Assembly (NCBI GenBank): GCA_950097015.1
Contig: CATNEN010000033.1
Coordinates: 3,084,001-3,148,000, forward strand
DNA from: Macrostomum hystrix
Taxonomy: Eukaryota; Platyhelminthes; Macrostomidae
Direction of reading: 5' to 3'
Length of the DNA stretch: 64,000 bases
The translations under genes were made by a program, and so were the position numbers. The notes under the pieces were generated by a model, which did not search any database, was not told the DNA's origin, and was given only the letters and a program-made list of their open reading frames with translations. Positions within the stretch are counted from its first letter, which is position 1. Every line of letters begins with the position of its first letter. Shown here one piece after another: positions 51,395 through 61,343 of the stretch.

Positions 51395-51406
51395 TTACTC
51401 TCCCCC
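51395..51406 (-). other. Polypurine tract
   Basis: Minus strand GGGGGAGAGTAA abuts the 3' LTR, the expected primer for plus-strand synthesis. Confidence 0.7.
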
Positions 51407-51524
51407 AAGAAAAGCGCAAGGGGAAGCAACAAAAAAAGGCAATAAAACACAACGAAAAAAATTCAAAATGCATAACAAAAATAGTCCAAAAACTACAGTC
51501 CCTGTCACACAGTACCTAACTTGG

Positions 51525-54500
51525 CTACCAAGACGCTCTGAAATAGTCAGGAGGTCGCCGCTGCCTTCCTGAGCGACGGGGCCCTCCCTGACACTCGCTA
51601 GCCGCGGGCTCGCGCAGCAACTCCCAGGTGCCAGGGCCGTCCAGCTCCGGGTCGTGGCTCGCGTCAGCGGCTGCTGGAAGGGCCGCCGGCTGGCTCGCCG
51701 GCTGGGTCGCCGGCTGCGCCGCCGGCTGGGTCGCTGCGTTGTCAGTTCGGCTGACGAACGGCTTCATTCGATCATGGTGCACCAATAATTTACGCCTGCC
51801 GTTCTCGGAGCGCACTCGGTAGTTCACGGGGCCGACCTTCTTGATGATGGTGTACGGGCCGGACCACCTGTTCGATAGTGACTTACACTGGCCGCGCTTC
51901 ATCGCCTGGTTCGTCAGCATCACCAGGTCCCCGACCTTAAACTCGACAGTCTCGGCGCCTCGGTTGTAAAACGCGTGCTGAGAGCTTTGAGCTGATTGCA
52001 GATTCGCTCGGACCACCTGAAAGCCGCGTCGGATTCTTGCCTGGATGTCCTCGCAGCTCCTCGGCAGGTCCTGTTGCCCTTGGACACCGAGCAGCAGGTC
52101 TGCGGGCTGTCGCGGCTCCATGCCCCGCAGAACCTTGAAGGGCGACTCGCCCGTAGAGCTGTGCGCCGAGCTGTTGTAAGCCCACACAACGTAGGGTAGC
52201 AGAATGTCCCAGCTGGTCTGGTTCGCTGCGCAGAAAGCTGACAGCATGTTGCCTAACGTTCGGTTGAACCTCTCGACGTTGCCGTTGCCACTGGGATGAA
52301 ACGGTGATGTCCTCGACTTCTCTGTGCCCAGCAGTGCGCAAGTCTCCTTGAACAGCTCGGCCTCGAACTGCCGACCCTGGTCCGAGTGCACGACTTCCAG
52401 AACACCGTGTCGCAGTACCACGGCAGTCACCAGGGCCTCAGCCACCGTCTTGGCGTCGATCTGGCTAAGGGCTGCCGTTTCAACCCATTTTGAGAAGGTG
52501 TCAACAAAGCACAGAATGTAGCGCTTACCAGACGCGGTGGCCGGCAAGGGTCCCTTAATGTCAAGCTGCACGATTGACCACGGTCGGGCAGGCAACGGCT
52601 GCCGCACGAGCTCGGCACGGGCTCTCTTCGGCGCTCCCTTCCGGCGCTGGCAGACCGTACAGCTGCGCACCCAGTCTCGTACGTCTTCGCGCATTTCCGG
52701 CCACCAGGCGCGAGCTTGCAGCGCTCGCAGAACTCGACGTTGTCCTAGATGCCCGGCGCTAGGCAGGTCATGCGCCTGTTGCAGCAGCTCCTCACGCATG
52801 TGCTGAGGAATCACTGGCAGCCCGTTGTGAAGCAGCGCGCCGGCCGGTGACATCGACAGGCCAGGCATCAGTCTGTGAACCGCCGAACTCACAGCAGCAG
52901 GGACCTGGAAGTCGGGCTGTAGCATCGCCTGACGGGCCGCGTGTAGAATCTGGTCCAGGTCTTGCTCTTCCGGCAGGTTGGCGGTCTTAAATTGCACCGC
53001 GGCTGCTCGGCTAAGAGCGTCCGGCACGATGTTCTCCTTGCCAGGCCGGTAAAGGATCTCCAGCGGAAACTCCTGGATGAGCTGCAGCCAGCGCGCCAAC
53101 CGTCCCGCAGGCTCCTTGGTGTTCAGCAGTCCGATGATCGGCTTGTGGTCGGTGAACAACTGGATACGGCTGCTATTACTCAGGTACATTCGAAACTGCT
53201 TGAGACTCCATACCACGGCCAGGAGCTCTCGGTCCGTGGTGCTGTAGTTGCGCTCGGCCTTGCTCAGCGTTCTGGAGGCATAGGCCACCGGCAGATCCTC
53301 GCCGTCTCGCTCCTGGCTGAGCACCGCACCCAAAGCGACGGCACTGCTGTCACAGCTGATGGTAACGGGTCGATTGAAGTCTGGCAGCTGGAGCACGGGA
53401 GCCTGGGTAAGAGCATCCTTCAGCTTGGCTAGTGCTGCCGCATGCTCGTCTGTCCATGCGAAACCCCCAGCGCTTTTCTGTGCCAGATGGTGCAGCGGCT
53501 TGGCGATGTCGGAGAAGTTGGGCACAAACCGGCGGTAGAAGCTCAGCATGCCGAGGATGCGCCGGACGTCCTGGTCCGACCGCGGGTCTGGCATCTGTCT
53601 GATCGCCTCGACCTTCTCTGCCGACGGTGCGATGCCGCTCTCGGAAACCTCGTGGCCCAGGTAGGTGACCTTCCGATAGGCGAAGAAGCTCTTGCCAGGG
53701 TTCAGCTTCAGTTTGGCGGACCGCAGACGCTGAAGAACATTGGACAACGACTGGAGATGACTCCCGAAGTCCTTGTTGAAGATGATGAGATCGTCGATAT
53801 AGGCGATGACCTCCTCCCAGCTGAGCCCTGTCATAATGAGTTCCATCATGCGCTGATAGGTTGCTGGCGCATTGCACATGCCAAATCCCATTTTCCTGAA
53901 CTGCATCAAGCCGCTCGGAGTGTAGAAAGCAGTTAACGGCCGGTCCTCCTCCCTGACTTCCACCTGGAGGAAGCCTTGTCGCATGTCGATGGTAGAAAAC
54001 CAGGTGCAGCCAGCCAGAGAGTCGAGTGCCTGGTGCAAGTGCGGCAGCGGGTGAGCATCCTTGACAGTGAGGCTGTTTAGCGCTCGCCAGTCTACGCAGA
54101 CTCGGATGTCATTGTTCTTCTTCCTGACGATCATGAGATTGCTGGCCCATGGGCTTGAAGACGGCTCGATGACGCCATGTTTTTGCATTTGAGCAAGCTT
54201 CTCGTCCACTTGCTTCCTGAAGGCGTGCGGCACACGACGGGGTCGCTGACGAATCGGATGTGCGCAGTCTTCCAGCTCGATCTTGTGTTGTGCAGCGCCA
54301 CTCGTCCCTACGTCGAATTCGTGTGCCGAGACCACATCGGCGAACTGTGCCAGCAGAGCCTTTAGTCGGTCGCCGTCGACTGCTGGCAGATCCGGGTTGA
54401 TGTTGAATTGGTCCGCAGGGCCTCGCCAGTCGTGCAAGTCCTCGTCCTCCTCGACGATATCGGCGCTCTCGAAGGTTCCGATGTTCTGGTTGGAGTACAG

Positions 54501-55199
54501 CGTGACTGGAGTGCATCCCAGATTGCACACCCGCACTGGGATTCTTCCATCGTTCGAAGACACTGCGAACACTCGGCAGGGCAGCACTCCAGTTTTGTCA
54601 ACGAACTCCTGGGAAGGTTCGAAAATGCCCTGGGCCTGCTTTGTTTCGATTGCCACCTTGACAACCTTCGTCGCTCTCGGCGGCACGACTACAGCGTCTT
54701 GAACTCGGGCGATGAGCACCGTGGGAACCATGCAGCAGGACGACGACGCTCCTCGTTCAGACTCGGTGCTGCTGAACGGGACGGAAGCCTTGTCAAAGGT
54801 AACCGTCTGGGCCTTCTGGTCGATGCTAAATTGCGATGAAGCCATCCTGCTGATGAAGTCCATTCCAAGGATGAAGTCAGGCCGAATTCCTTTCACCACC
54901 AGCACTTCGAGATGGCTGGTCAGCTGCTTGCCCAGTCGCACCGACAGGCTTATACTGCCCAGCAGCTCGAGGGTGGTGCCATCCACCGATACCGGTTTAA
55001 CCTCTGCTGGTTTCAGGTCGTTGCTGACCCCAAGCGATCTCACGGCGATGTCGCTGATAAGAGATGTCTGCGCTCCGGTGTCCAGCAGCCACCGGCACGG
55101 CATGCCATTCGCTAGGCCAGGAATAAAAATAGCATGCAGAACGGGATTGCTCCTGTGGGTTGGTGTGGGTCCCGCACCCGTCGCACCAACCCTTAGAAG
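51525..55199 (-). CDS. pol: pol: protease, reverse transcriptase, RNase H, integrase polyprotein
   Basis: Entered by -1 frameshift from gag at 55199 (CTT first codon), 1224 residues, uninterrupted. Visible motifs in order: aspartic protease WLLDTGAQTS; reverse transcriptase FSTIDMRQGF and the catalytic AYIDDLIIF (about 53790-53805); RNase H ISCDSSAVALGA and TDHKP; integrase zinc finger ending CTVCQRR; DDE core with QLDIKGPLP, SDQGRQFE and ERFNRT; then a GPYTIIKKVGPVNYRV block of the GPY/F type. The C-terminus has QPA repeats. No chromodomain seen. All catalytic signatures look intact. Confidence 0.95.
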   Translation of the reverse strand, partial: LLRVGATGAGPTPTHRSNPVLHAIFIPGLANGMPCRWLLDTGAQTSLISDIAVRSLGVSNDLKPAEVKPVSVDGTTLELLGSISLSVRLGKQLTSHLEVLVVKGIRPDFILGMDFISRMASSQFSIDQKAQTVTFDKASVPFSSTESERGASSSCCMVPTVLIARVQDAVVVPPRATKVVKVAIETKQAQGIFEPSQEFVDKTGVLPCRVFAVSSNDGRIPVRVCNLGCTPVTLYSNQNIGTFESADIVEEDEDLHDWRGPADQFNINPDLPAVDGDRLKALLAQFADVVSAHEFDVGTSGAAQHKIELEDCAHPIRQRPRRVPHAFRKQVDEKLAQMQKHGVIEPSSSPWASNLMIVRKKNNDIRVCVDWRALNSLTVKDAHPLPHLHQALDSLAGCTWFSTIDMRQGFLQVEVREEDRPLTAFYTPSGLMQFRKMGFGMCNAPATYQRMMELIMTGLSWEEVIAYIDDLIIFNKDFGSHLQSLSNVLQRLRSAKLKLNPGKSFFAYRKVTYLGHEVSESGIAPSAEKVEAIRQMPDPRSDQDVRRILGMLSFYRRFVPNFSDIAKPLHHLAQKSAGGFAWTDEHAAALAKLKDALTQAPVLQLPDFNRPVTISCDSSAVALGAVLSQERDGEDLPVAYASRTLSKAERNYSTTDRELLAVVWSLKQFRMYLSNSSRIQLFTDHKPIIGLLNTKEPAGRLARWLQLIQEFPLEILYRPGKENIVPDALSRAAAVQFKTANLPEEQDLDQILHAARQAMLQPDFQVPAAVSSAVHRLMPGLSMSPAGALLHNGLPVIPQHMREELLQQAHDLPSAGHLGQRRVLRALQARAWWPEMREDVRDWVRSCTVCQRRKGAPKRARAELVRQPLPARPWSIVQLDIKGPLPATASGKRYILCFVDTFSKWVETAALSQIDAKTVAEALVTAVVLRHGVLEVVHSDQGRQFEAELFKETCALLGTEKSRTSPFHPSGNGNVERFNRTLGNMLSAFCAANQTSWDILLPYVVWAYNSSAHSSTGESPFKVLRGMEPRQPADLLLGVQGQQDLPRSCEDIQARIRRGFQVVRANLQSAQSSQHAFYNRGAETVEFKVGDLVMLTNQAMKRGQCKSLSNRWSGPYTIIKKVGPVNYRVRSENGRRKLLVHHDRMKPFVSRTDNAATQPAAQPATQPASQPAALPAAADASHDPELDGPGTWELLREPAASECQGGPRRSGRQRRPPDYFRASW

Positions 55200-56020
55200 T
55201 TTCCCTGGGCCTTGGATGGGCAGACGGAGGCTTTGTGCCCCTTCCCTGAGCATTTGTGACAGATGATTGGGCCCAGCTTCTTCTCGCGCTGGCGACAATG
55301 AGCTGCCAGGTGCCCGGGCTGACCGCAGCTGAAGCAGGCGCCTGCTCGTTGGTGCCGGCGTCGCCGAGGATCGCTGCCTGGCTGCACGCTGACCCTGGCG
55401 ATGAGCTCCTCCATGCACCGCTCCAGCCGATCGAGGCGGTCAGATGTCGCATGAATTTCCGTAGTAGTGGCGCCAACAGCCTTGACTGCTGTAACTGATG
55501 GTCGCCCTACCAGACCTTCCAGTCGGGCTGCTCGCTGCAGCATAGACTCCAGGCTGCAAGTCTCCGCGTCCTCTGCCTTTAAAAGGCTGTCGCGGATGTC
55601 AGGATTGAGCAGGTGCAGAAGCTTGAAACGCACGTCCCGATCTCGCTGCTGTGTTGAATCGTTCGGCCTGGCCTTCTGATGAAGCAGCCTCAGGTTAAAG
55701 CACAGCTCGCGTAGCGTCTCGTTCTCTCCGCGCTTCCTTGCGTGGAATGTGTTCATGGCCTTGAAGCTGTCAGACTCGCCACCATAAAATTTTGTAAGCG
55801 CGGTTTCAATTTCCTTGTAGCTCTTCTGCTTCGTCGGCTCGAGATCCCAGACGATCAGTTGCGCCTCTCCAGTGAGCAACAGTTTGACTTTTGACGCCGA
55901 TGTTTCGTCGTCCCACTTTGCATCCTGGCTGAATTCCTCAAACATACGCAGCCATCTTCGCACGTCAGTGTCGTCTGTGCCACTAAACTTTGGCGGCATA
56001 AGTGCATTTGAGTAGGCCAT
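55193..56020 (-). CDS. gag: gag: nucleocapsid polyprotein with two CCHC knuckles, 275 aa
   Basis: I chose the ATG at 56020 (MAYSNALMPPKFSG) because it is the first after the 5' LTR and primer site. The longer open frame to 56344 reads through the LTR. It has a capsid-like helical part (RWLRMFEEFSQDAKW, KFYGGESDSF) and two zinc knuckles near the C-terminus, CFSCGQPGHLAAHC and CHKCSGKGHKASVC. It stops at TAA 55193-55195, immediately after the frameshift site. Confidence 0.9.
   Translation of the reverse strand: MAYSNALMPPKFSGTDDTDVRRWLRMFEEFSQDAKWDDETSASKVKLLLTGEAQLIVWDLEPTKQKSYKEIETALTKFYGGESDSFKAMNTFHARKRGENETLRELCFNLRLLHQKARPNDSTQQRDRDVRFKLLHLLNPDIRDSLLKAEDAETCSLESMLQRAARLEGLVGRPSVTAVKAVGATTTEIHATSDRLDRLERCMEELIARVSVQPGSDPRRRRHQRAGACFSCGQPGHLAAHCRQREKKLGPIICHKCSGKGHKASVCPSKAQGNF
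55199..55205 (-). promoter_or_regulatory. -1 ribosomal frameshift heptamer GGGAAAC
   Basis: The minus strand reads G GGA AAC in the gag frame, a canonical X XXY YYZ slippery site, followed within one codon by the gag stop. The -1 frame continues directly into pol. Confidence 0.85.
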
Positions 56021-56034
56021 TAGAGCTCTGGGTT

Positions 56035-56051
56035 CTAGCTCGCTGCCACCA
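56035..56051 (-). other. Primer-binding-like site
   Basis: One base inside the 5' LTR the minus strand reads TGGTGGCAGCGAGCTAG. The leading TGG would pair with a tRNA 3' CCA end. I cannot assign the tRNA. Confidence 0.6.
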
Positions 56052-56052
56052 A

Positions 56053-56263
56053 TGTAAGAGCCGGCGAAATTTAGATTGTCAGAAAGTACGCACGAGTTTA
56101 TTTGGCATAACGATATACGAGCAGGGCAGTGATGAGTACGATGAATAATAAAATAGGCTAAAGCCAGCCCCACCCCCAAGCGGGTGAAAGGCCGACGCCA
56201 TGTACATTTAGACCAATCAGACAAGACGAGCCAACGCACAACACACCATGCAGGAACCCCACA
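56053..56263 (-). repeat. 5' LTR of the Ty3/Gypsy element (211 bp)
   Basis: Same ends as the 3' LTR. One substitution (GATGAGTACG against GATGAGCACG) and the 7-bp indel. Confidence 0.95.
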
Positions 56264-56910
56264 GTGCAAATGTATCTTCACCCGCACATATTTTAACTCT
56301 TTCTCAGCTGTCGCATAGATTGCATTGGCCGGTTCATAGCGCATCGAGGGTGCTTCTAGCAGCTACCTAGTTTGCAGCGCGGTGTTCCAAATGCTGAGTA
56401 TAGCGCTAATGAGTTATGCTTATTATTACGGCGCACTCAAGAATGGCTGCAACAGCACCGGTCAGCAGAAGACTATAAGGCTGTCTTGTTCGTGACTGGT
56501 ATAAGAGAGGATGAAGCACAAGACATCATCGAAGTGCTAGAGCTTTTTGAGACCGCCCAAGCTGAACTCCAGCTCATCATACATGGAGTTCGCTACTGGT
56601 ACATCGAACAATGAATGCTGTAAAATACAGAATTTATACAGAATTTTATGTATTATAGTTTACACGTTTATTTTTGCTCTCGCGACTTTGCAAATCAGAC
56701 TAATTGTAGAATAGCACGATTATTTGTTCAATCAATGAAATTTTACATATATTTATACTTTATATATATGTATTGGTGAAATTTAATAATAGCCGTATTA
56801 ATAATAACCGATTGACTAGCTGCACACATCTGTGTTCGCGTATTAATATTTTATTACTGACTGATCTCATCAGTCAACTGATTATGGTTAAATAATGGTA
56901 AACGCGACTA

Positions 56911-58134
56911 CAAAATAACATCTAACATGTTGCATCATCAGCCCGCTGTAGATGTAAGCGGAATCCGCAGCGTCGCGTCGGTGGCCAACCAGCTCAGCCA
57001 GTGGCAGTGGCGGGAGCAGCGGCAATGGGCGAAGTGGTCCAGCTTGAACAACTGGATCCACTACCAGCTGTGGTCGGCGAGATTGTCGACTATATGCACG
57101 AGCGCTACATTGCCCGTCGACTGCCAGCAGCAGAGCAGCCAGCAGCAGAGCAGCCAGTAGCAGAGCAGCCAGTAGCAGAGCAGCCAGCAGCAGAGCAGCC
57201 AGCAGCAGAGCAGCCAGCAGCAGAGCAGCCAGCAGAAACTATCATCATAGAAGATAGCGCAGATGAATCAGGCATCATCTATGCAACAAGTTATAACGAG
57301 CCTGCTGAACATGTGAGCCAAGCGGACAGCTTGTCAATTGGATCAGTACGGCATCCAATTTGTACATCTACTCCGCTTAATCACAATGCGATTGAAGCAG
57401 CAGCAGAAACAATCCAATCGGATCACTCGCCAGTACCATCGCCATCAATGCCAATGTTGCAAATTGAGCCAATCGGATCACCAGCGATGCCTATGTTGCC
57501 GATTCCAACTGTCGAGGTGCCGTATTTCGTTCCGGTGCCGCTACCTGTTTTTATTCCTGTCTGTGCGCCAAGAGTAACAACAGCGACAGTTGGTGTCAGT
57601 GCACAAAACAGTGTGACCGATGTTTCAATCGAAGCCAATGTCAGCACGCAGTCAGTGTGTATTGGTACATCATCCGGTCACGGTGATGACATTGAAATGG
57701 CGCAGATTCTGCTCGACTTGATGCAACCTGCCGCTATGCAAGTTCTGTCTACCAATACGGATTGTGTTGCTGCTGCTGCTCGATCAGATTTCGCTGCCAA
57801 TTCCGAAGCAAGTCACATCGATGATATGTTTGATGTCGCAATGGAGATCATCATTGCTGATGTCAACAACGTTTTGGATGAACGGCTATCCGGTGTGACA
57901 TTGCCGCAAGGAGATGCCGATGCCGCAGCAGAATTGATTCTGACCGCCGACCTTGACGACGATGTCGCAATGTCAATAAGTGATGTGCAGTCATTGCAAT
58001 CTACTATACCTGCGACTGATGCTTTGCATGCATCTAGACGCTCGTATTGTATATGCACACACAATATATTGACTACGACAGTGTCAAGACACGGCCGATT
58101 GATCAAGGCGCGACAATGTCTGTGCGGCAATTGA
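56911..58134 (+). pseudogene. A6: 5'-truncated A copy
   Basis: Starts abruptly in the second zinc motif (AAAATAACATCTAACATG), with a scrambled HHQ region at 56935-56955. It then stays open from about 57001 to the stop at 58134, with seven AAEQP units. No leader, first zinc pair or array. It is joined directly to the E4 3' flank, a recombination breakpoint. Confidence 0.75.
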
Positions 58135-58683
58135 TTTCGTTCAATTCAATTGGCTCGGCGTGCAACTCAGATTGGGCTGCTTTGTCTGTCTACTGGCTGA
58201 TTGGCTGGCTGGCTGGCTGGCTGGATGGCTGGCTAACTGAATAATCGACTCACTTGTAAATAAATTCAGACTGAGCTTGATTTAATCGATTGATTTAATA
58301 TATGTTGATATAAGAATAAACTAAAAAATATAAACTTTTACGCGATTTGATTCTAAGCGATTTGATTCCACTACTATCTATTCTTATTACATCAATTTTA
58401 GTTTTAAGTCTACTTCATTATTCTCAGGTTTTGCGCAATATAAATACAAACATAATATATCAGACTGATCGATTATGATTACGTCGGTTTTGTATAAGTA
58501 AGTCTCAACGCCAATGTCCACGACATAACCACCAGTCAGTTCATATTCTTTAAATGATAAAATAAATAACCAAGATAAGAAGTTGCGTACTATTACCGAT
58601 TAAACAAATAACAAACACTAAATTATTTTTATATTTTATTTATTTATATTTTAAAACGGATGACCGGGTGCAGAGCAATGCTG
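58135..58683. other. A6 trailer and pre-hairpin block
   Basis: As after other A copies, with an expanded GGCTGGCTGGCT run. No gene. Confidence 0.5.
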
Positions 58684-58790
58684 ACTGCTCACATTGCCCT
58701 CAGGCCGCACTTTAGCCAGCTGAAAGTCTTCAGAAAAAAACTGAAATCTGGCTAACGTGCGGCCAGAGGGCAGTGTGTTGAGCATTAGCC
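58684..58790. repeat. Conserved hairpin, copy e
   Basis: GCCCTCAGGCCGCAC pairs with GTGCGGCCAGAGGGC. The CCTC/GAGG part is a paired change from CGTC/GACG in copy b. Confidence 0.8.
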
Positions 58791-59076
58791 AGCAGATATC
58801 TTAGCAGCTTCCGTTGAAGGACGCGAAAATACATTCTACTGTTCAACCAGTATGTGACATGTCGCAGTATGTGAACCACGGAACCGTCACACCGAGTCAC
58901 TATACACTACAATACCGTAGCAGTCCGGTGTGACGATACTGTCTTCCATAAGAGCCTTCTTACCTTTTTACCACTGCCACAATATGCACAGATCTCAAGT
59001 AGTCAACGATCATAGTTGTTTTGACTTAAGAATACGTATGTACTTTCGCGAAAAAAAATTTGGCAGTGCGCAAATA

Positions 59077-59910
59077 TAGCTTTTTGCAAATGAATTCAGC
59101 CTATCTGCAAAAGCTTTCAGCCAGCCAGGGCCAGCCCATTGAGTGGAAGCCAGAATTCCCCATAGACAATTGGCTCATCCCGCAGAACAATTCAGCCAAT
59201 CTGCAATATAATTCGTCCAATGCCAATTTTTAACTGCATGCAAACCAATACAAAATAACTCTGTAACTCTGTAACTATGTAACATGGGCTCCAACATTGA
59301 AAAATATAAAAACAATTGGTAAGTTCTTGAGTTCATGAATTATAGCAAAATTAGAAAAGAATGTCTTCGCGGTTCAAGCACCGTCCGTAGTAGCGAGTGG
59401 TGTGATGGCTCCACTGCATGCATTTCTCCCTGGTAATCACCGGCAGTGCAGCCTCCACCTCCCGTTTGAGAATGAGCATTCGCCAAGCATGCAGAGTCAG
59501 ATTTGCCGCAGCTGGCCCATTTGCAATCTCCTGCTGCATATTGGGAGCCGACAGAGTTCGCTTGACTGCAGCCTTGACGCATGAACCGGCGCACTCAGCA
59601 GGGTTGAGAAATGGAGAGTAAGGTTGAGTAATGAAAGGTTTTGCGGCTTTGTGGGTAGCAGAAGCAAGTTGTCTATGGCAGAAAGCACCCTACGTAACTT
59701 TTCTCACTGGAGTTCTATGGGGGACTGCCACTGCGACAAACAACGTTAAGTTGACTGGCTGAAAGGTTTTGCGGATAGGCTGAATTGATTTGCAAAAAGT
59801 TCTGCGGGATGAGCCAGTTGTCTATGGGGAATTCTGGCTTCCACTCAATGGGCTGGCCCTGGCTGGCTGAAATGTTTTGCAGATAGGCTGAATTCATTAG
59901 CAAAAAGCTA
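59077..59910. mobile_element. 834-bp foldback / MITE with TA target duplication
   Basis: Inverted ends TAGCTTTTTGCAAATGAATT and AATTCATTAGCAAAAAGCTA continue as roughly 110-bp imperfect arms (59077-59190 and 59798-59910). The I segment elsewhere reads GCGCAAATACTAATTATAG without interruption. Here the element sits between TA repeats (59075-59076 and 59911-59912). TA duplication fits Tc1/mariner-type mobilisation. No transposase frame. A minus-strand frame at 59351-59539 is not recognised. Confidence 0.8.
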
Positions 59911-59912
59911 TA

Positions 59913-60240
59913 CTAATTATAGATGAAATGTCTGGCTATATTCGCGAAAATAACATAGATATAGCCACGCTACTTAAAGAACTTTTGCAAAAATACTGCA
60001 TAAAATATGAATTATATGCAGCCGTTTTTTGTGTCTATGGCCGTTTTTTCGAAAGAAAAATTTGGATGCGAAGAACATAAAAAATCGCGAAAAATCGAGC
60101 TGTACCAAGCAGATATGTCTTTGGTAAAATACGCACAATTTAATGCACTACATACCTATAGTCTGCACGTTTTAATAGTGCGTCTTGTAATATCTTATAT
60201 CTAGCGATACGAAAATGTGTAATAATTTATTCGTCGTTTG
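59913..60240 (+). repeat. I segment, copy 7
   Basis: Resumes after the foldback. Its frame (60007-60204) has a deletion of a Q-K-R-L-T-equivalent segment. Repeat-derived. Confidence 0.55.
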
Positions 60241-60712
60241 TACTTTACTTTCTCAAACTTATCCAACTAACTTATATCGCTGTATAATGTACGATAACAG
60301 TTGTATTATTGCACGCCTACAATTTCATATAATAAACGAATTCTAAGCTAAGAAACAAAATAAATGTAACAAAAAATTACTATATTAGTCTTCGTATTTT
60401 TGTGGCATGTTTATTGGTCTGGGATAATCCAAGCATTTAGGGCATTTTAAAAGTAAATTGAGCATTAAATAGTGAATTAGTGAATAGTGAATAGTGAATT
60501 AAATAGAGAATTTTCCTTAACAAAAAATTCGTTTCTTTTTGTTTGTCAGATAATCAGATTAATTGATCAGTATAATCAGTATATCAGCACTAATCAGTAT
60601 AATTGATAGTCAGATAATCAAATCAATAGGTTTCTTGTTCATATTGAGCGCATTATATTGTTTGTCTTTAATCAGTTTGCTTCATTTTAATACAGCAGCA
60701 GACGATGCTCGA
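60241..60712. other. AT-rich spacer
   Basis: AGTGAATAGTGAATAGTGAATT and ATAATCAGTATA minirepeats. No gene. Confidence 0.5.
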
Positions 60713-61114
60713 TCATAGGACACCCGGCTGCGGGATGAAAGATGGGTTTTAGGTTTCATTTAGTTTGTTAGCTCAGATGTTACCATGCAGATGTGTAGCA
60801 GCAGCAGTCGACAGTGCATGCAGATGTGTTCATAATTATTCAAATGAAAAGAATCGAAATCTACTACTCACATAGGGGTCCAGGCCCGCAGCTATGCGGC
60901 GGGCCCTGGCCATGCGTAAAAAGGCCGCCCTGACCCGCCGCATAGCTGCGGTAAGATGTTCTTCCGCCCGGCGCCGTCCCGGCGTCCAGGCCTCCGCCGC
61001 CGCCACCTCCATGGCCGCCTCCATCGCCTCCGTCATCGCCTTCTTTAATGCGGCGGCGGCGGAAGCCAATACATGTTGCCGGAACGCAGGTGGGAAGACT
61101 GGGAAGGTTGACAT
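60713..61114 (-). CDS. F5: Ala/Arg-rich helical protein with PGVL micro-exon, 85 aa
   Basis: Exon 1 is 60872-61114, the intron 60728-60871 (CTAT|GTGAGT to CCCGCAG), and exon 2 60713-60727 (PGVL). The intron is longer than in other copies through a CAGCAGCAGTCGACAGTGCA insertion near 60798. I chose the ATG at 61114 (MSTFPVFPPAF) by alignment. Confidence 0.75.
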
Positions 61115-61343
61115 GGTCTGCGAAGTATGATTTTTTTTCCAATTGTGAAGTTTGGTTGTGGTCTGATTTCTTGGCCGATAAAGATTTCTAGTTCTTAATA
61201 CCCAGACTGGCCTGTATTCATTTGATTTGTCTGTGGACTGACTCACCTGTGTTTGATAAATATACTCTATGGGGACTTTAATTAAAGTTTAGAAATTAAA
61301 AAAAAACTATTTTTGCTTTACTTGATTTACTTACTGACCGAAC
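61115..61343. promoter_or_regulatory. Bidirectional F5/E5 intergenic region
   Basis: 229 bp with CCCAGACTGGCCTGTATT and ATAAATATACTCTATGGGG. Confidence 0.5.

Larger units (their letters stand above)
51177..56263 (-). mobile_element. Complete Ty3/Gypsy-type LTR retrotransposon, 5087 bp
   Basis: The minus-strand element has LTRs of 211 bp (5') and 218 bp (3'), 4-bp target duplication GTGC (51173-51176, 56264-56267), a gag frame, a pol frame reached by -1 frameshift, a primer-binding-like site and a polypurine tract. The LTRs differ by one substitution and one 7-bp indel, so the insertion is recent. The order protease, reverse transcriptase, RNase H, integrase is that of Ty3/Gypsy elements. No env-like gene. 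Confidence 0.95.
51143..56614 (+). pseudogene. E4: E gene split by the Ty3/Gypsy element
   Basis: The first 11 codons are at 51143-51176 and the remainder at 56264-56614, separated by the 5.1-kb element with GTGC duplicated on both sides. The downstream part also has a premature TAG at 56357-56359 (GAG in other copies) and the short-form tail deletion seen in E2. Confidence 0.85.

Noticed and set aside
51937-52341. Additional frames inside pol on both strands (many, 51.6-55.5 kb)
   Set aside because: Shadows of the GC-rich pol frame. No motifs of their own.
55193-56344. 383-codon version of gag starting inside the LTR
   Set aside because: The upstream part is LTR and primer-site sequence. 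The first ATG after those is at 56020.
59340-59594. Minus-strand frames inside the 834-bp foldback
   Set aside because: Two overlapping short frames without recognisable motif or paralogue. Not enough to call a gene.
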